Positions 24,918 through 33,678 of a stretch of 64,000 nt of DNA are shown one piece after another. The position numbers were made by a program, and so were the translations under genes. Position 1 is the stretch's first letter. The number at the start of each line of letters is the position of its first letter. Under the pieces are notes generated by a model. That model was not told the DNA's origin and ran no database searches. It saw only the letters and a program-made list of their open reading frames with translations. The stretch is from Sandaracinus amylolyticus (lineage in GTDB: Bacteria; Myxococcota_A; Polyangia; Polyangiales; Sandaracinaceae), in NCBI RefSeq assembly GCF_000737325.1, contig NZ_CP011125.1, positions 1,488,001-1,552,000 on the forward strand, in the 5' to 3' direction.

Positions 24918-26408
24918 ATGGACGTGACCAATCGGCGTGAGTTCCTGCGTGCGACGGCCACCGTGGGTGCTGCGGCAGCCGTCGTCGGGTTCAGCTCCTC
25001 GGCGCGCGCATGGGTCGGCGCGGGGGATTCGGGCTGCGGCGACTTCGATCGAGTGCCAGCCCTCGACGGGCAGCTCCTCACCGACGTCTCGACACGTGCC
25101 GCCTACAGCAACGACAAGGGCACGCTCGTCTTCAAGACGCCGGCAGCGGTGCTGCGGCCCGGCTCCATCGCCGATGTGCAGCGCATGGTGCGCTTTTGTC
25201 GTGACCGCGAGATCAAAGTCGCGGCGCGTGGTCAGGCCCACTCGACCGACGGTCAGGGCCTCGTCGCAGGCGGTCTGATCATCGACATGGCGACGCTCAG
25301 CACCGTGCACGAGATCGGCGCGGGCTACGCCGTCGTCGACGCGGGCGCGACCTGGGGCAGCCTGCTCGCGCAGACGCTCGCATCGAGCCAGTCGCCGCCG
25401 GTGCTCACGGGCTATCAGGGCCTGTCGATCGGCGGCACGCTGTCGATGGGCGGCATCAGCGGCATGGCCTACAAGCGCGGCGTGCAGGTGCAGCACGTCC
25501 TCGAGCTCACGGTCGTGACCGGGCGCGGCACCCTCGAGGTCTGCTCGATGTCGCGCAACCGCTCGCTCTTCGAAGCGGTGCTCGCGGGCGTCGGTCAGTA
25601 CGCGATCATCGTGCGCGCGAAGCTGCGCCTCGTGACGGTCGGCGCGCTCGTGCGTGATCAGACGATCCGCTACGACGACATCGGGCCGTTCTTCGACGAC
25701 ATGCGCACGCTCGTCGCGCGCGGCGAGATCGACCTCGTGTACGGCGGCGCGAAGCAGGACCCCGCGACCGGCGCGTGGTTCTACGAGATGTACACGGCGC
25801 AGTGGTACGACGCGGGCTCGCCGCCCAACACCGCGTATCTCCTGCGCGGTCTGAATTTCGATCCCGCGAACGTCGTCGAGCTCGACGGCCCGTACTTCGA
25901 CTACCACACGCGCGTCGATCAGGGCATCGCGTTCCTGTCGTCGATCGGGCTCTGGGCGGGCGCGATGAAGCCGTGGTTCGACGTGTTCCTGCCCGACACG
26001 CACGTCGAGGAGTACGTCGACGACACGCTCACGTCGCTCGCGCCCGACGATCTCGGCATCGCCGGATTCATCCTCTTCTTCCCGCTGAAGACGTCGACGA
26101 TCACGCGGCCGATGTTCCGTCTGCCCGACGACGACGTCGTGTGGCTCTTCGACGTGCTGACCGCGAACAACACGCCCGGCTACGAGCCGACGTTCGCGCA
26201 AGCGAAGCGCGCGCGGAACCGCGAGTGGTTCGATCGCGCGGTGGCGGTCGGTGGGTATCGCTATCCGATCGGAACGCTCGACTTCACGCGCGCCGACTGG
26301 CGTCGTCACTACGGGTCCGAGTGGGTCCGCGCACAGGTGTCGAAGGCGTACTTCGATCCGAACAACATCCTGACGCCGGGCCCCGGGATCTTCGACGACG
26401 ACTGCTGA
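24918..26408 (+). CDS. Tat-exported cytokinin-dehydrogenase-like FAD oxidoreductase
   Basis: A 496-residue protein. The N-terminus NRREFLRATATVGAAAAVVG is a twin-arginine signal. The FAD_binding_4 domain follows, with ARGQAHSTDGQG (His 108, at the position of the covalent flavin His of cytokinin dehydrogenases), then LSIGGTLSMGGISGMAYKRG and VLELTVVTGRG, both close to plant and Rhodococcus CKX. The C-terminus FDPNNILTPGPGIF is also CKX-like. One departure: CKX has Asp in TDYL just before the GGTLS motif, while here it reads TGYQ, so the catalytic Asp appears to be Gly. The fold and flavin attachment look sound but the substrate may differ. A ribosome binding site (GAGGAGG) precedes the ATG. 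It is divergent from the prenyltransferase. Confidence 0.85.
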   Translation: MDVTNRREFLRATATVGAAAAVVGFSSSARAWVGAGDSGCGDFDRVPALDGQLLTDVSTRAAYSNDKGTLVFKTPAAVLRPGSIADVQRMVRFCRDREIKVAARGQAHSTDGQGLVAGGLIIDMATLSTVHEIGAGYAVVDAGATWGSLLAQTLASSQSPPVLTGYQGLSIGGTLSMGGISGMAYKRGVQVQHVLELTVVTGRGTLEVCSMSRNRSLFEAVLAGVGQYAIIVRAKLRLVTVGALVRDQTIRYDDIGPFFDDMRTLVARGEIDLVYGGAKQDPATGAWFYEMYTAQWYDAGSPPNTAYLLRGLNFDPANVVELDGPYFDYHTRVDQGIAFLSSIGLWAGAMKPWFDVFLPDTHVEEYVDDTLTSLAPDDLGIAGFILFFPLKTSTITRPMFRLPDDDVVWLFDVLTANNTPGYEPTFAQAKRARNREWFDRAVAVGGYRYPIGTLDFTRADWRRHYGSEWVRAQVSKAYFDPNNILTPGPGIFDDDC

Positions 26409-26436
26409 TCCCGAAGCACGTCGACCGGAACGGAAG

Positions 26437-26465
26437 CGCGCGCTCGGCTCACCGCCGGGCGCGCG
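26437..26465. terminator. Bidirectional terminator hairpin between convergent genes
   Basis: A 12-bp stem with one T-G wobble (26437-26448 with 26454-26465) and a 5-nt loop lies between the stop of the flavoprotein gene and that of the MFS gene. A T-rich stretch (TTCTCGTCTTC) follows on the plus strand. Confidence 0.6.
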
Positions 26466-26474
26466 TTCTCGTCT

Positions 26475-27707
26475 TCAGCGCATCGCGGACGTGTCCTCGA
26501 GCTCGCGCCCGCGCGTCTCGGGCAGCCACTTGAGGATCAACACGAGCGCGAGGATCGGTCCGATCGCGGTCGACGCGACCGCGAGCCCCCAGCCGATCTC
26601 CTCTGCGGCGAGGCCGACCGCGATCGGTGCGACCACGTAGCCGAGGCGACCGAGCAGGTTGTTGGACCACGCGAACGCGTCGGAGCGCAGCTCGGTCGGG
26701 AAGAGCTCGGTGGTGAACGCGTTCAGCGCGGGCAGCACCGCGGACGCGCCGAAGATCGCGAGCACGACCGGGCCGAAGAGCAGCGCTTCGCCCTCGAGCG
26801 TGTAGCTGCCGAGCGCGCCTGCAGCGGTGAGCACGAAGATGACGACCGAGCCACGACGTCGTCCGGTCACGTCGAGCAGTCGTCCGACTGCGAAGACGAG
26901 CGGCATCGAGACCACCGCCGCGACGCTGATGAGCAGGCCGACGCGTGTGTCGGGCATGCCGAGATCCTCGACGGCGTGCTGCTTGAAGAACGTCACCGCG
27001 GTCTGGGTGCAGACGTACGTGAGGCCCCAGATCAGCGCGAGCTGCAGCACGCGAGCGCGATAAGGCGTGTGCAGGATGCGCGTGAGCGACGACGCGACGC
27101 GCTCCTCGGGCGCGAGGGCCGCGAAGCGATCGGTCTCGCGCAGCGAGCGACGCGCGAACGCGAGGAGCACGAGGGGCACCGTGCCCACGAAGTACACGGT
27201 CCTCCAGCCGAACGGAGAGCGCACGAGCAGCGGCACGACGCCGGCACACACCACGGCGCCGAGCGCGCTCCACGCGCTGATGACGCCGATGACCATGCCG
27301 CGCCGCGACGCGGGGAATTCCTCGGCTGCGTAGATCACGGAGACCGCCCACTCGCCGATGAGGAAGATGCGCGCGACGAACTGCAGCGCACCGAAGAGCC
27401 ACGGCGACGAGACGAGGCCGCTCGCGAACGAGAAAAGCGTGTAGCCCGCGATCGTCAGCGAGAGCACGGCGCGACGACCCCAGACGTCGGCCTGTCGCAC
27501 GAGCAGGTACGCGACCACGGTGCCGAGGTTCACGAACGCGACGAGCAGGCCGGTCTCCCACTCGCCGAGGTGCATCTCGTCGCGCAGCGTCGGCAGGATC
27601 TGCGCGAGCGCCATCTGATCGAAGCCCTCGAAGAACGTCGCGACCCCGAGGAACACGAAGAGCTTGCGCTGGTACGCGGTGAGCGGTTGCGCGACGGGAT
27701 GCGACAT
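26475..27707 (-). CDS. Major facilitator superfamily transporter
   Basis: A 410-residue protein with twelve predicted membrane helices. The first begins at KLFVFLGVATFFEGFDQMAL, which has the conserved Asp of helix 1 in the sugar/metabolite porter branch. The A-like motif appears as VRQADVWGRRAVLSL. Typical loop RRGMVIGVISAWSALGAVV and the C-terminal half VFAVGRLLDVTGRRRGSVV support the family. The relatives are aromatic-acid/shikimate or drug exporters (AAHS/sugar-porter groups). Position next to the flavoprotein, in convergent orientation, suggests export or uptake of the product of the neighbouring enzymes; substrate unknown. Confidence 0.88.
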   Translation of the reverse strand: MSHPVAQPLTAYQRKLFVFLGVATFFEGFDQMALAQILPTLRDEMHLGEWETGLLVAFVNLGTVVAYLLVRQADVWGRRAVLSLTIAGYTLFSFASGLVSSPWLFGALQFVARIFLIGEWAVSVIYAAEEFPASRRGMVIGVISAWSALGAVVCAGVVPLLVRSPFGWRTVYFVGTVPLVLLAFARRSLRETDRFAALAPEERVASSLTRILHTPYRARVLQLALIWGLTYVCTQTAVTFFKQHAVEDLGMPDTRVGLLISVAAVVSMPLVFAVGRLLDVTGRRRGSVVIFVLTAAGALGSYTLEGEALLFGPVVLAIFGASAVLPALNAFTTELFPTELRSDAFAWSNNLLGRLGYVVAPIAVGLAAEEIGWGLAVASTAIGPILALVLILKWLPETRGRELEDTSAMR

Positions 27708-27760
27708 CGTCCGCGAGTCTAGAACACGCGCGCGCTTCCTCGGTATCCTCGGCGACTCTC

Positions 27761-29074
27761 ATGCACGAGGCGATCACCGCGCTCGATGCGCTCTCGGCGG
27801 TCGACGTCGCCGATCTGCTGCTGCTGGCGATCGTGCGGCGCGACGCGCACGCGGTGACGATCGAGCCGGGCGCGCGCCGTCACGAGGTGCGCTACGAGCC
27901 GTCGTACGCGCGCGCGATCACCGTGGATGGCGCGCTCGGGGACGCGATCGTCGCGCGGCTCGCGCTCGTGGCGGAGCTGCCGCTCGGTGGGAGCGAGTCG
28001 CGGGTCGGGCGAATTCGCGTTCGGCTGCGCGATGGGCGCGCCGAGCCGCTCGTGCGCGGGCCGGGCACGGAGCCTCCCGCGATCGACGTGCTGCTCGTCA
28101 CGCGCGTGACGGCGCGCGGGCTCGCGGCCGAGCTGCGACGCATCGGGGATCTCGACGAGCGCGACGTCGAGGACGTGAGCGAGGCGAGCGCCGACGAGCG
28201 CGCGCCGGCGCGCGCGGGGCGATATCGACTGCTCGACGAGATCGGGCGCGGTGGGATGGGCACCGTCCATCGCGCGCGTCACCTCGTCCTCGACAAGCAC
28301 GTCGCGATCAAGCTGCTGCTGCCGGGCGCGGCGAGCGATCCGATGCTCGCCGCGCAGTTCGTCGTGGAGGCGAAGGCAGCGGCGCGCGCGCGACATCGCG
28401 GGATCGTCGACGTGCTCGACTTCGGTCGGCTCGCCGACGGTCGCTCGTTCATCGTGATGGAGCTCGTCGAGGCGCCGACGCTCGACGAGCGGCTGCACGC
28501 CGCGCCGATCGAGCCGAGGCGCGCGCTGATCATCGCGCGGCGCATCGCGGCCGCGCTCGGCGCCGCGCACGCGCAGGGCGTGGTGCACCGGGATCTCAAG
28601 CCGTCGAACGTGTTCGTGGACGACGACGATCACGTGAAGATCGGTGACTTCGGCCTCGCCGCGATCGTCGACGCGAGCTTCGAGCCGGCGCGGACCGGCG
28701 AGGGCCCGCGCAGCGACCTCATCATCGGCACCGCGGCCTACATGGCGCCCGAGCAGGTGCGCGGAGAGGCCGCGGATCGACGCAGTGATCTCTACTCGCT
28801 GGGGTGCGTGCTCTTCGAGATGCTCACCGGGCGGGCGCCGTTCGCGGGGCTGCCGGTCGCGCGCTTGCTCGAGGCGCAGCTCGAGGCGCCGGTGCCGAGG
28901 ATCGTGCGACCGGGCGGGACGCCGGTGCCCGACGGAATCCAGGCGATCGTCGATCGCGCGATGGCGAAACGACGCGAGGAGCGGTACCAGAGCGCGCGAG
29001 AGATGATCGTGGATCTGCGTCGCGCGGCGCGCGCGGCATCGCGCGCGGACTGGCGCAGGTGGCTCCCGCGATGA
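27761..29074 (+). CDS. Ser/Thr protein kinase with T2SE-like N-terminal domain
   Basis: A 437-residue soluble kinase. The kinase domain begins near residue 153 (GRYRLLDEIGRGGMGTVHRARH), with Lys in VAIKLLL, VHRDLKPSNVFV, IGDFGLA and IIGTAAYMAPEQVRG, so it should be active. There is no membrane helix. The N-terminal 140 residues are unusual: DAIVARLALVAELPLGGSESRVGRIRVRL resembles the N-terminal subdomain of GspE/PilB secretion ATPases (the pattern RLKxMAxLDxxERRxPQDGRIRxR) without the Walker ATPase. The resemblance is by eye. It is the first gene of a three-gene operon: its stop overlaps the response-regulator ATG. Confidence 0.9.
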   Translation: MHEAITALDALSAVDVADLLLLAIVRRDAHAVTIEPGARRHEVRYEPSYARAITVDGALGDAIVARLALVAELPLGGSESRVGRIRVRLRDGRAEPLVRGPGTEPPAIDVLLVTRVTARGLAAELRRIGDLDERDVEDVSEASADERAPARAGRYRLLDEIGRGGMGTVHRARHLVLDKHVAIKLLLPGAASDPMLAAQFVVEAKAAARARHRGIVDVLDFGRLADGRSFIVMELVEAPTLDERLHAAPIEPRRALIIARRIAAALGAAHAQGVVHRDLKPSNVFVDDDDHVKIGDFGLAAIVDASFEPARTGEGPRSDLIIGTAAYMAPEQVRGEAADRRSDLYSLGCVLFEMLTGRAPFAGLPVARLLEAQLEAPVPRIVRPGGTPVPDGIQAIVDRAMAKRREERYQSAREMIVDLRRAARAASRADWRRWLPR

Positions 29075-29703
29075 CGAGCGAGCGCGCGCACACGGTGCTC
29101 GTCGTCGACGACGAGATCGAGATCCTCGAGAGCCTCCGTCGCACGCTGCGCGGCGAGTCCTATCGCCTGGTGACGACGACGTCGCCGCACGAGGCGCTCG
29201 AGTCGGTGCGCGCGGGCGAGGTCGACGTCGTGATCAGCGACATCGACATGCCGGAGATGAGCGGCATCGAGCTCGTCGCGGAAATCCGGCGCGTCGCGCC
29301 CGACGTGGTGCGTGTGCTGCTGACGGGCGATGCGTCGCTGCCGTCGGCGCTCAGCGCGATCAACGAGGGCGAGGTGCATCGCTACCTCACGAAGCCGTGG
29401 GACAAGCACGAGCTGCGCGCGATGTTGCGCCAGGCGCTCGAGCGGCTCGACGAGCTGCGGAGGATCGCCGAGGCGGATCGTCGCTCGCGCGAGCGCTCGG
29501 AGATGCTCGACGAGCTCGAGCGCGAGCATCCCGGGATACGCGAGGTGGTGCGCGTCGACGGCGCGTACGCGATCGACGCGGAGCGGCTCTGGGCGCGCAT
29601 GCCGCTCGAGCTCTCGACGCTGCCCGGCGCGAGCGTGCGGAGCGCGCGCGACGTCGACGCCGCGGACGCGAGCGATCGCGTGACGAGGCGGGCGAAGCGA
29701 TGA
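29071..29703 (+). CDS. Response regulator with C-terminal helical extension
   Basis: A 210-residue protein. A REC domain occupies residues 1-130: acidic pocket in VLVVDDEIEI, phospho-acceptor Asp in VVISDIDMPEMSG, Thr in VLLTGDAS and Lys in YLTKPWDK. The sequence KPWDKHELRAMLRQALE is characteristic of RpfG/HD-GYP-type or hybrid-kinase REC domains. The C-terminal 80 residues have no known output domain but include a coiled-coil-like helix. The ATG overlaps the kinase stop (ATGA 29071-29074), and its own stop overlaps the next start. It probably links the Ser/Thr kinase to the downstream sensor kinase. Confidence 0.9.
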   Translation: MTSERAHTVLVVDDEIEILESLRRTLRGESYRLVTTTSPHEALESVRAGEVDVVISDIDMPEMSGIELVAEIRRVAPDVVRVLLTGDASLPSALSAINEGEVHRYLTKPWDKHELRAMLRQALERLDELRRIAEADRRSRERSEMLDELEREHPGIREVVRVDGAYAIDAERLWARMPLELSTLPGASVRSARDVDAADASDRVTRRAKR

Positions 29704-31592
29704 GCGGAGGGGAGTCGGATCGCCAGCTCGCGGGCTGGCTCATCGAGGCGTTCGTGCGGCTCGCGAAGGCGGACTTCTCGGTGCGTCTGCCGCGCGACTA
29801 CACCCGCGACACCGAGGACACGCTCGCGTTCTTCGTGAACTTGATCGCGGAGGAGCTCGCGCGGCTGCTCGAGGAGCGCGAGCGCGATCACCAGCGACTG
29901 CAGCAGGGCGTCCAGGCGCTCAGCGAGTCGTTCCTGCGGCTCGCGGCGGGGGATTTCGAGGCGCGCGCGGCGCGCTCGCTCGAGGGGGATCCCCTCGACG
30001 TGCTCGCGTACCTCTTCAACAACACGGCGGCCGAGGTCGGCGACGCGTTCGCGGAGCTCGTGCGACAGCGCTCGGTGCTCGCCGCGATCCTCGACTCGAT
30101 GATCGACGGAGTGCTCGTGCTCGACGCGAGCGGCGGGATCCTCCGGGCGAACCTCGCGATCGCGCGGTTGCTCGGGTGGCCGCACGGCGAGCTCGTCGGT
30201 CGCTCGCTGTCGTCGCTGCTCGCGGCGCGCGAGAGCCCGCTCGCGGTCGATCCGACGGGCACGCTCGATGACGATCGCTTTCGCGATCGGCGCGTCGCGT
30301 TCGTGACGTCGAGCGGCGACGTGCTCACGCTGACGGTGAACGCGTCGGCGCAGCGTGACGGCAGCGGCGCGCTCGCGGGCATCGTGCTCGTGGCGCGCGA
30401 CGATCGCGAGCTCCAGCAGGCGCAGGCGCAGCTCCAGCTGGGCGATCGTCTGACCACGATGGGGCTCGTCGCGGCGGGTGTCGCGCACGAGATCAACAAC
30501 CCGATGGCGTACGTGATGGGCAACCTCGACTACGTCGCGGAGGAGCTCGAGGGCGCGCGGGACGCGGCGCGCGAGCGCGGCGAGGGGGCCGTCACGCTCG
30601 CGCCCGAGGTGGTGGGCGAGCTGCTGCAGGCGCTGCGCGCATCGCTCGGGGGGGCGGATCGCGTGCGGCAGATCGTGCGCGATCTGAAGGCGTTCGCGCG
30701 GGCCGACGAGGCGCCTGCGACGAACGTCGAGCTACCGAAGATCATCGACTCGGCGCTCAGCATGATCCGCAACGAGGTGCGGCATCACGCGCGCGTCGTG
30801 AAGGAGTACGGCGCGACGCCGCTCGTCGTCGCCAGCGAAGCGCGGCTCGCGCAGGTGTTCCTCAACCTCGTGCAGAACGCGGCGCACGCCATTCCGCTGG
30901 GCGCAGCGGACCGGCACGAGATCCGGATCGTGACCGGCACCGACGCGAGCGGCGATGCCTTCGTCGAGGTGCACGACACCGGGCAGGGCATCGCGGAGGA
31001 GCACCTCGGGCGCGTGTTCGAGCCGTTCTTCACGACGAAGTCGAGCGGTGTGGGGACCGGTCTCGGGCTGTCGATCTGTCGCAACATCGTCGCGCAGCTC
31101 GGGGGCGCGATCGGCGTGACGAGCCGGGTCGGGGAGGGCACGACGTTCCGGGTGACGTTGCCCGCGGCGCGTCCGAGCCAGCTCGGGCGATCGCGGCCGG
31201 TGGTCGCGATGCCGCCGCGCGCGCCGCGACGTCGTGTGCTCGTCGTCGACGACGAGCCGGAGATCGGCGAGACGGTGCGACGCATGCTCGGTCGCGATCA
31301 CGACGTCGACGTGGTGACGAGCGGGGCGCTCGCGCTCTCGCGGCTGGACGAGCGCGCGTACGACCTCGTGCTCTGCGACGTGATGATGCCCGAGATGACC
31401 GGAATGGAGCTGCACGAGCGGCTGTCGCGCGCGCGGCCCGAGGTGGCGCGGAGGATCGTGTTCATGAGCGGCGGCGCGTTCAGCCCCGGCGGGCGGGACT
31501 TCCTGGCGCGCGTGGGCAATCGGAGCATCGAGAAGCCGTTCGAGGCGCGGGTGCTGCGCGAGCTGGTCGCGACGCTCGAGCCGTCGTCTTGA
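29700..31592 (+). CDS. Hybrid histidine kinase (PAS, HisKA, HATPase, REC)
   Basis: A 630-residue cytosolic kinase. Residues 1-115 include a HAMP-like helical part (RLAAGDFEARAARSLEGDPLDVLAYLFNNTAAEV). A PAS domain begins near 130 (VLAAILDSMIDGVLVLDASGGILRANLAIARLLGW). The phospho-acceptor His is in AAGVAHEINNPMAYVMGNLDY (H-box, about 262). ATPase boxes: N in VFLNLVQNAAHAI, G1 VHDTGQGI, F FEPFFTTK, G2 GTGLGLSI. The C-terminal REC has Asp in DLVLCDVMMPEMTGM. No membrane segment is present, so the signal is probably internal or comes from its operon partners. Its ATG overlaps the response regulator stop (ATGA). Confidence 0.93.
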   Translation: MSGGESDRQLAGWLIEAFVRLAKADFSVRLPRDYTRDTEDTLAFFVNLIAEELARLLEERERDHQRLQQGVQALSESFLRLAAGDFEARAARSLEGDPLDVLAYLFNNTAAEVGDAFAELVRQRSVLAAILDSMIDGVLVLDASGGILRANLAIARLLGWPHGELVGRSLSSLLAARESPLAVDPTGTLDDDRFRDRRVAFVTSSGDVLTLTVNASAQRDGSGALAGIVLVARDDRELQQAQAQLQLGDRLTTMGLVAAGVAHEINNPMAYVMGNLDYVAEELEGARDAARERGEGAVTLAPEVVGELLQALRASLGGADRVRQIVRDLKAFARADEAPATNVELPKIIDSALSMIRNEVRHHARVVKEYGATPLVVASEARLAQVFLNLVQNAAHAIPLGAADRHEIRIVTGTDASGDAFVEVHDTGQGIAEEHLGRVFEPFFTTKSSGVGTGLGLSICRNIVAQLGGAIGVTSRVGEGTTFRVTLPAARPSQLGRSRPVVAMPPRAPRRRVLVVDDEPEIGETVRRMLGRDHDVDVVTSGALALSRLDERAYDLVLCDVMMPEMTGMELHERLSRARPEVARRIVFMSGGAFSPGGRDFLARVGNRSIEKPFEARVLRELVATLEPSS

Positions 31593-31637
31593 TGGGCGCG
31601 GCGCGCATCGTGCTTCGTCTCCCGCGAGGAGATGGCG

Positions 31638-31889
31638 ATGAAGATCCGCACGACGACGTTCTCGGGCGCGCTCGTCGCGCTGGCGATCGCGGCATGCGCG
31701 AGCGCTTGCGACAACCCCTACGAGCGGGAGATGGGGATCGGGCGCGAAGCCGACGAGCGCGAGCGCAACGTGCCTCGGCCCGAGATCGGCGGGCGCGCGG
31801 CGCCGACCGAGGATGCGCTCATCGACCAGCGGACGATTCTGGAGAACGAGCCGCTCGAGGGGAGCGAGCCGACGCAGTTGAGCGAGTGA
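31638..31889 (+). CDS. Small lipoprotein, function unknown
   Basis: An 83-residue protein. AGGAG at 31627-31631 fits the ATG at 31638 better than the ATG at 31632. The signal MKIRTTTFSGALVALAIAACASAC contains a lipobox. The mature part of about 60 residues is charged and probably disordered (GREADERERNVPRPEIGG). It lies 45 bp after the hybrid kinase but may have its own promoter. No family recognised. Confidence 0.6.
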   Translation: MKIRTTTFSGALVALAIAACASACDNPYEREMGIGREADERERNVPRPEIGGRAAPTEDALIDQRTILENEPLEGSEPTQLSE

Positions 31890-32066
31890 GCGCGGCGTTG
31901 GTAGGGGTGTGGCGGATCGCATCACGTGGTGCGGTTCGCGCATCGGACGCGCAACGTGGGTTGGTCCGGACGGGGTGGATCGGCGCAACGTCGGTCGGCT
32001 CGAGCGCTCGGAGTGGTGCGACGGCGCGCTTCACGTCTCGGCGGTTCTCCGATATCAACCACGGTC

Positions 32067-33671
32067 GTGAAGGCAGACGACGAAGGCGAGCGCCCGTGGA
32101 GCAAAGACATTCCGCCGGGCCCGTGGGACTACATCGTCATCGGCAGCGGGATGGGCGGCATGACGAGCGCCGCGCTCCTCGCGTCGCTCGGCCGTCGCGT
32201 GCTGGTGCTCGAGCAGCACTACGTTCCCGGCGGGTTCACGCATGTCTTCAAGCGACCGGGGTTCCATTGGGACGTCGGCGTGCACGCGGTCGGGGAGGTC
32301 ACGACGCACACCGCGACGGGCCGCATCCTCCGCGAGCTCACGCGCGGTGAGCTCGAGTGGGCGCCGCTCGGTGGCGTCTACGATCGCTTCCACTTCCCCG
32401 ACGACTTCACGATCGAGTTTCCCGACTCGCCAGCGCTGTTCCGCGAGAACCTGATCGACGCGTTCCCGAACGAGCGCGAGGCGATCGACGGGTATCTCCA
32501 CCTCGTGCGCGCCGTGGCGAAGGAGATGAAGAGCTACTACCTCGCGCGGCTCTTCGGCCCGTCTCTCGGGCGCGTCGTCGATCCGGTGCTCGCGCGCGGC
32601 GCTCAGCGATGGCTGACGAAACGAACCGCGGACGTGCTTCGCGAGCTCACGAGCGACCCCAAGCTCCGGGCGGTGCTCACGTCGCAGTGGGGCTACTACG
32701 GCTCGACGCCGAGCCGCTCGTCGTTCGCGATCCAGGCGCTCGTCGCGAAGCACTTCATGCACGGCGCGTATTACCCGGTCGGCGGGGCAGGTCGCATCGC
32801 GCGCGGGCTGCTCGCGACGGTCGAGCGCGCCGGCGGATGGACGGCGATCCGCACCGACGTTGAGCAGATCCTCGTCGAGAACGGGCGAGCCGTGGGCGTG
32901 CGCCTGCGCGACGGACGCGAGGTCCGCAGCAAGCGCGTGATCAGCGCCGCGGGCGTGCTCTCCACGGTGACCCGCCTGCTGCCTCCCCCCTATCGCGACG
33001 ACGCTTGGGCGCGCGAGGTCGCCGAGCTGCCGGCTGCGCCCGCGCACGTGTGCCTGTACCTCGGCTTCGAAGGCAATCCGCGCGAGGCCGGCGCGACCGC
33101 GGCGAACGAGTGGTTCTACGAAACGTGGGACATGGAGGAGGATGCGTGGCGCGTGAACGAACGCGACGCGCCTCCCCGCGCCTCGGTGCTCTACTGCAGC
33201 TTCCCGTCGCAGAAAGACCCCGAGCACGATCCCGACGAGCTCCAGCACACCGGGGAGATCGTCACGTTCGTGCCCTGGGACTCGTTCTCGAAGTGGAAGG
33301 ACGCGCGCTGGAAGAAGCGCGGCGCGGAGTACGACGCGTTCAAGGATCGGCTGTCGGAGCAGCTGCTCTCGCAGCTCACCGCGCGCATGCCCGGCCTCGC
33401 GCCGAAGGTGAAGCTCGCAGAGCTCGGCACGCCGGTGAGCACGCACCACTTCGTGCGCCCGGTGGAAGGCTCGATCTACGGTCTCGAGCCGACCGCGCGT
33501 CGGTTCCACAACCGTTGGCTGCGCCCGCGCGCGCCGATCGACGGGCTCTTCTTCAGCGGCAGCGAGGTCGCGACGGTCGGGGTGATCGGCGCGATGATGG
33601 GCGGCGTGCTCGCGGCGGTGAGCGCGGAGCCGGTCGAAGCCGTGCGCTGGCTGCGCCCCATCGCGATGTGA
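32067..33671 (+). CDS. FAD/NAD(P)-binding oxidoreductase (CrtISO/RetSat-like)
   Basis: A 534-residue protein counted from GTG 32067; the frame is open further upstream to ATG 31926, but that part has no homology-like pattern. The dinucleotide-binding motif is YIVIGSGMGGMTSAALLASLGRRVLVLEQH, followed by YVPGGFTHVF and FHWDVGVHAVGE, the hallmark of phytoene desaturase/carotenoid isomerase/retinol saturase flavoproteins. The C-terminal FAD motif is LFFSGSEVATVGVIGAMMGGV. The predicted role is saturation or isomerisation of a polyene or similar lipid. No carotenoid genes are adjacent. No clear ribosome binding site was found, hence the uncertain start. Confidence 0.88.
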   Translation: MKADDEGERPWSKDIPPGPWDYIVIGSGMGGMTSAALLASLGRRVLVLEQHYVPGGFTHVFKRPGFHWDVGVHAVGEVTTHTATGRILRELTRGELEWAPLGGVYDRFHFPDDFTIEFPDSPALFRENLIDAFPNEREAIDGYLHLVRAVAKEMKSYYLARLFGPSLGRVVDPVLARGAQRWLTKRTADVLRELTSDPKLRAVLTSQWGYYGSTPSRSSFAIQALVAKHFMHGAYYPVGGAGRIARGLLATVERAGGWTAIRTDVEQILVENGRAVGVRLRDGREVRSKRVISAAGVLSTVTRLLPPPYRDDAWAREVAELPAAPAHVCLYLGFEGNPREAGATAANEWFYETWDMEEDAWRVNERDAPPRASVLYCSFPSQKDPEHDPDELQHTGEIVTFVPWDSFSKWKDARWKKRGAEYDAFKDRLSEQLLSQLTARMPGLAPKVKLAELGTPVSTHHFVRPVEGSIYGLEPTARRFHNRWLRPRAPIDGLFFSGSEVATVGVIGAMMGGVLAAVSAEPVEAVRWLRPIAM

Positions 33672-33678
33672 GCGCGGC

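Noticed and set aside
31926-32066. N-terminal extension of the CrtISO-like protein to ATG 31926
   Set aside because: The translated stretch is Arg/Ser/Gly-rich, has no homology-like pattern and would separate the FAD motif unusually far from the N-terminus.
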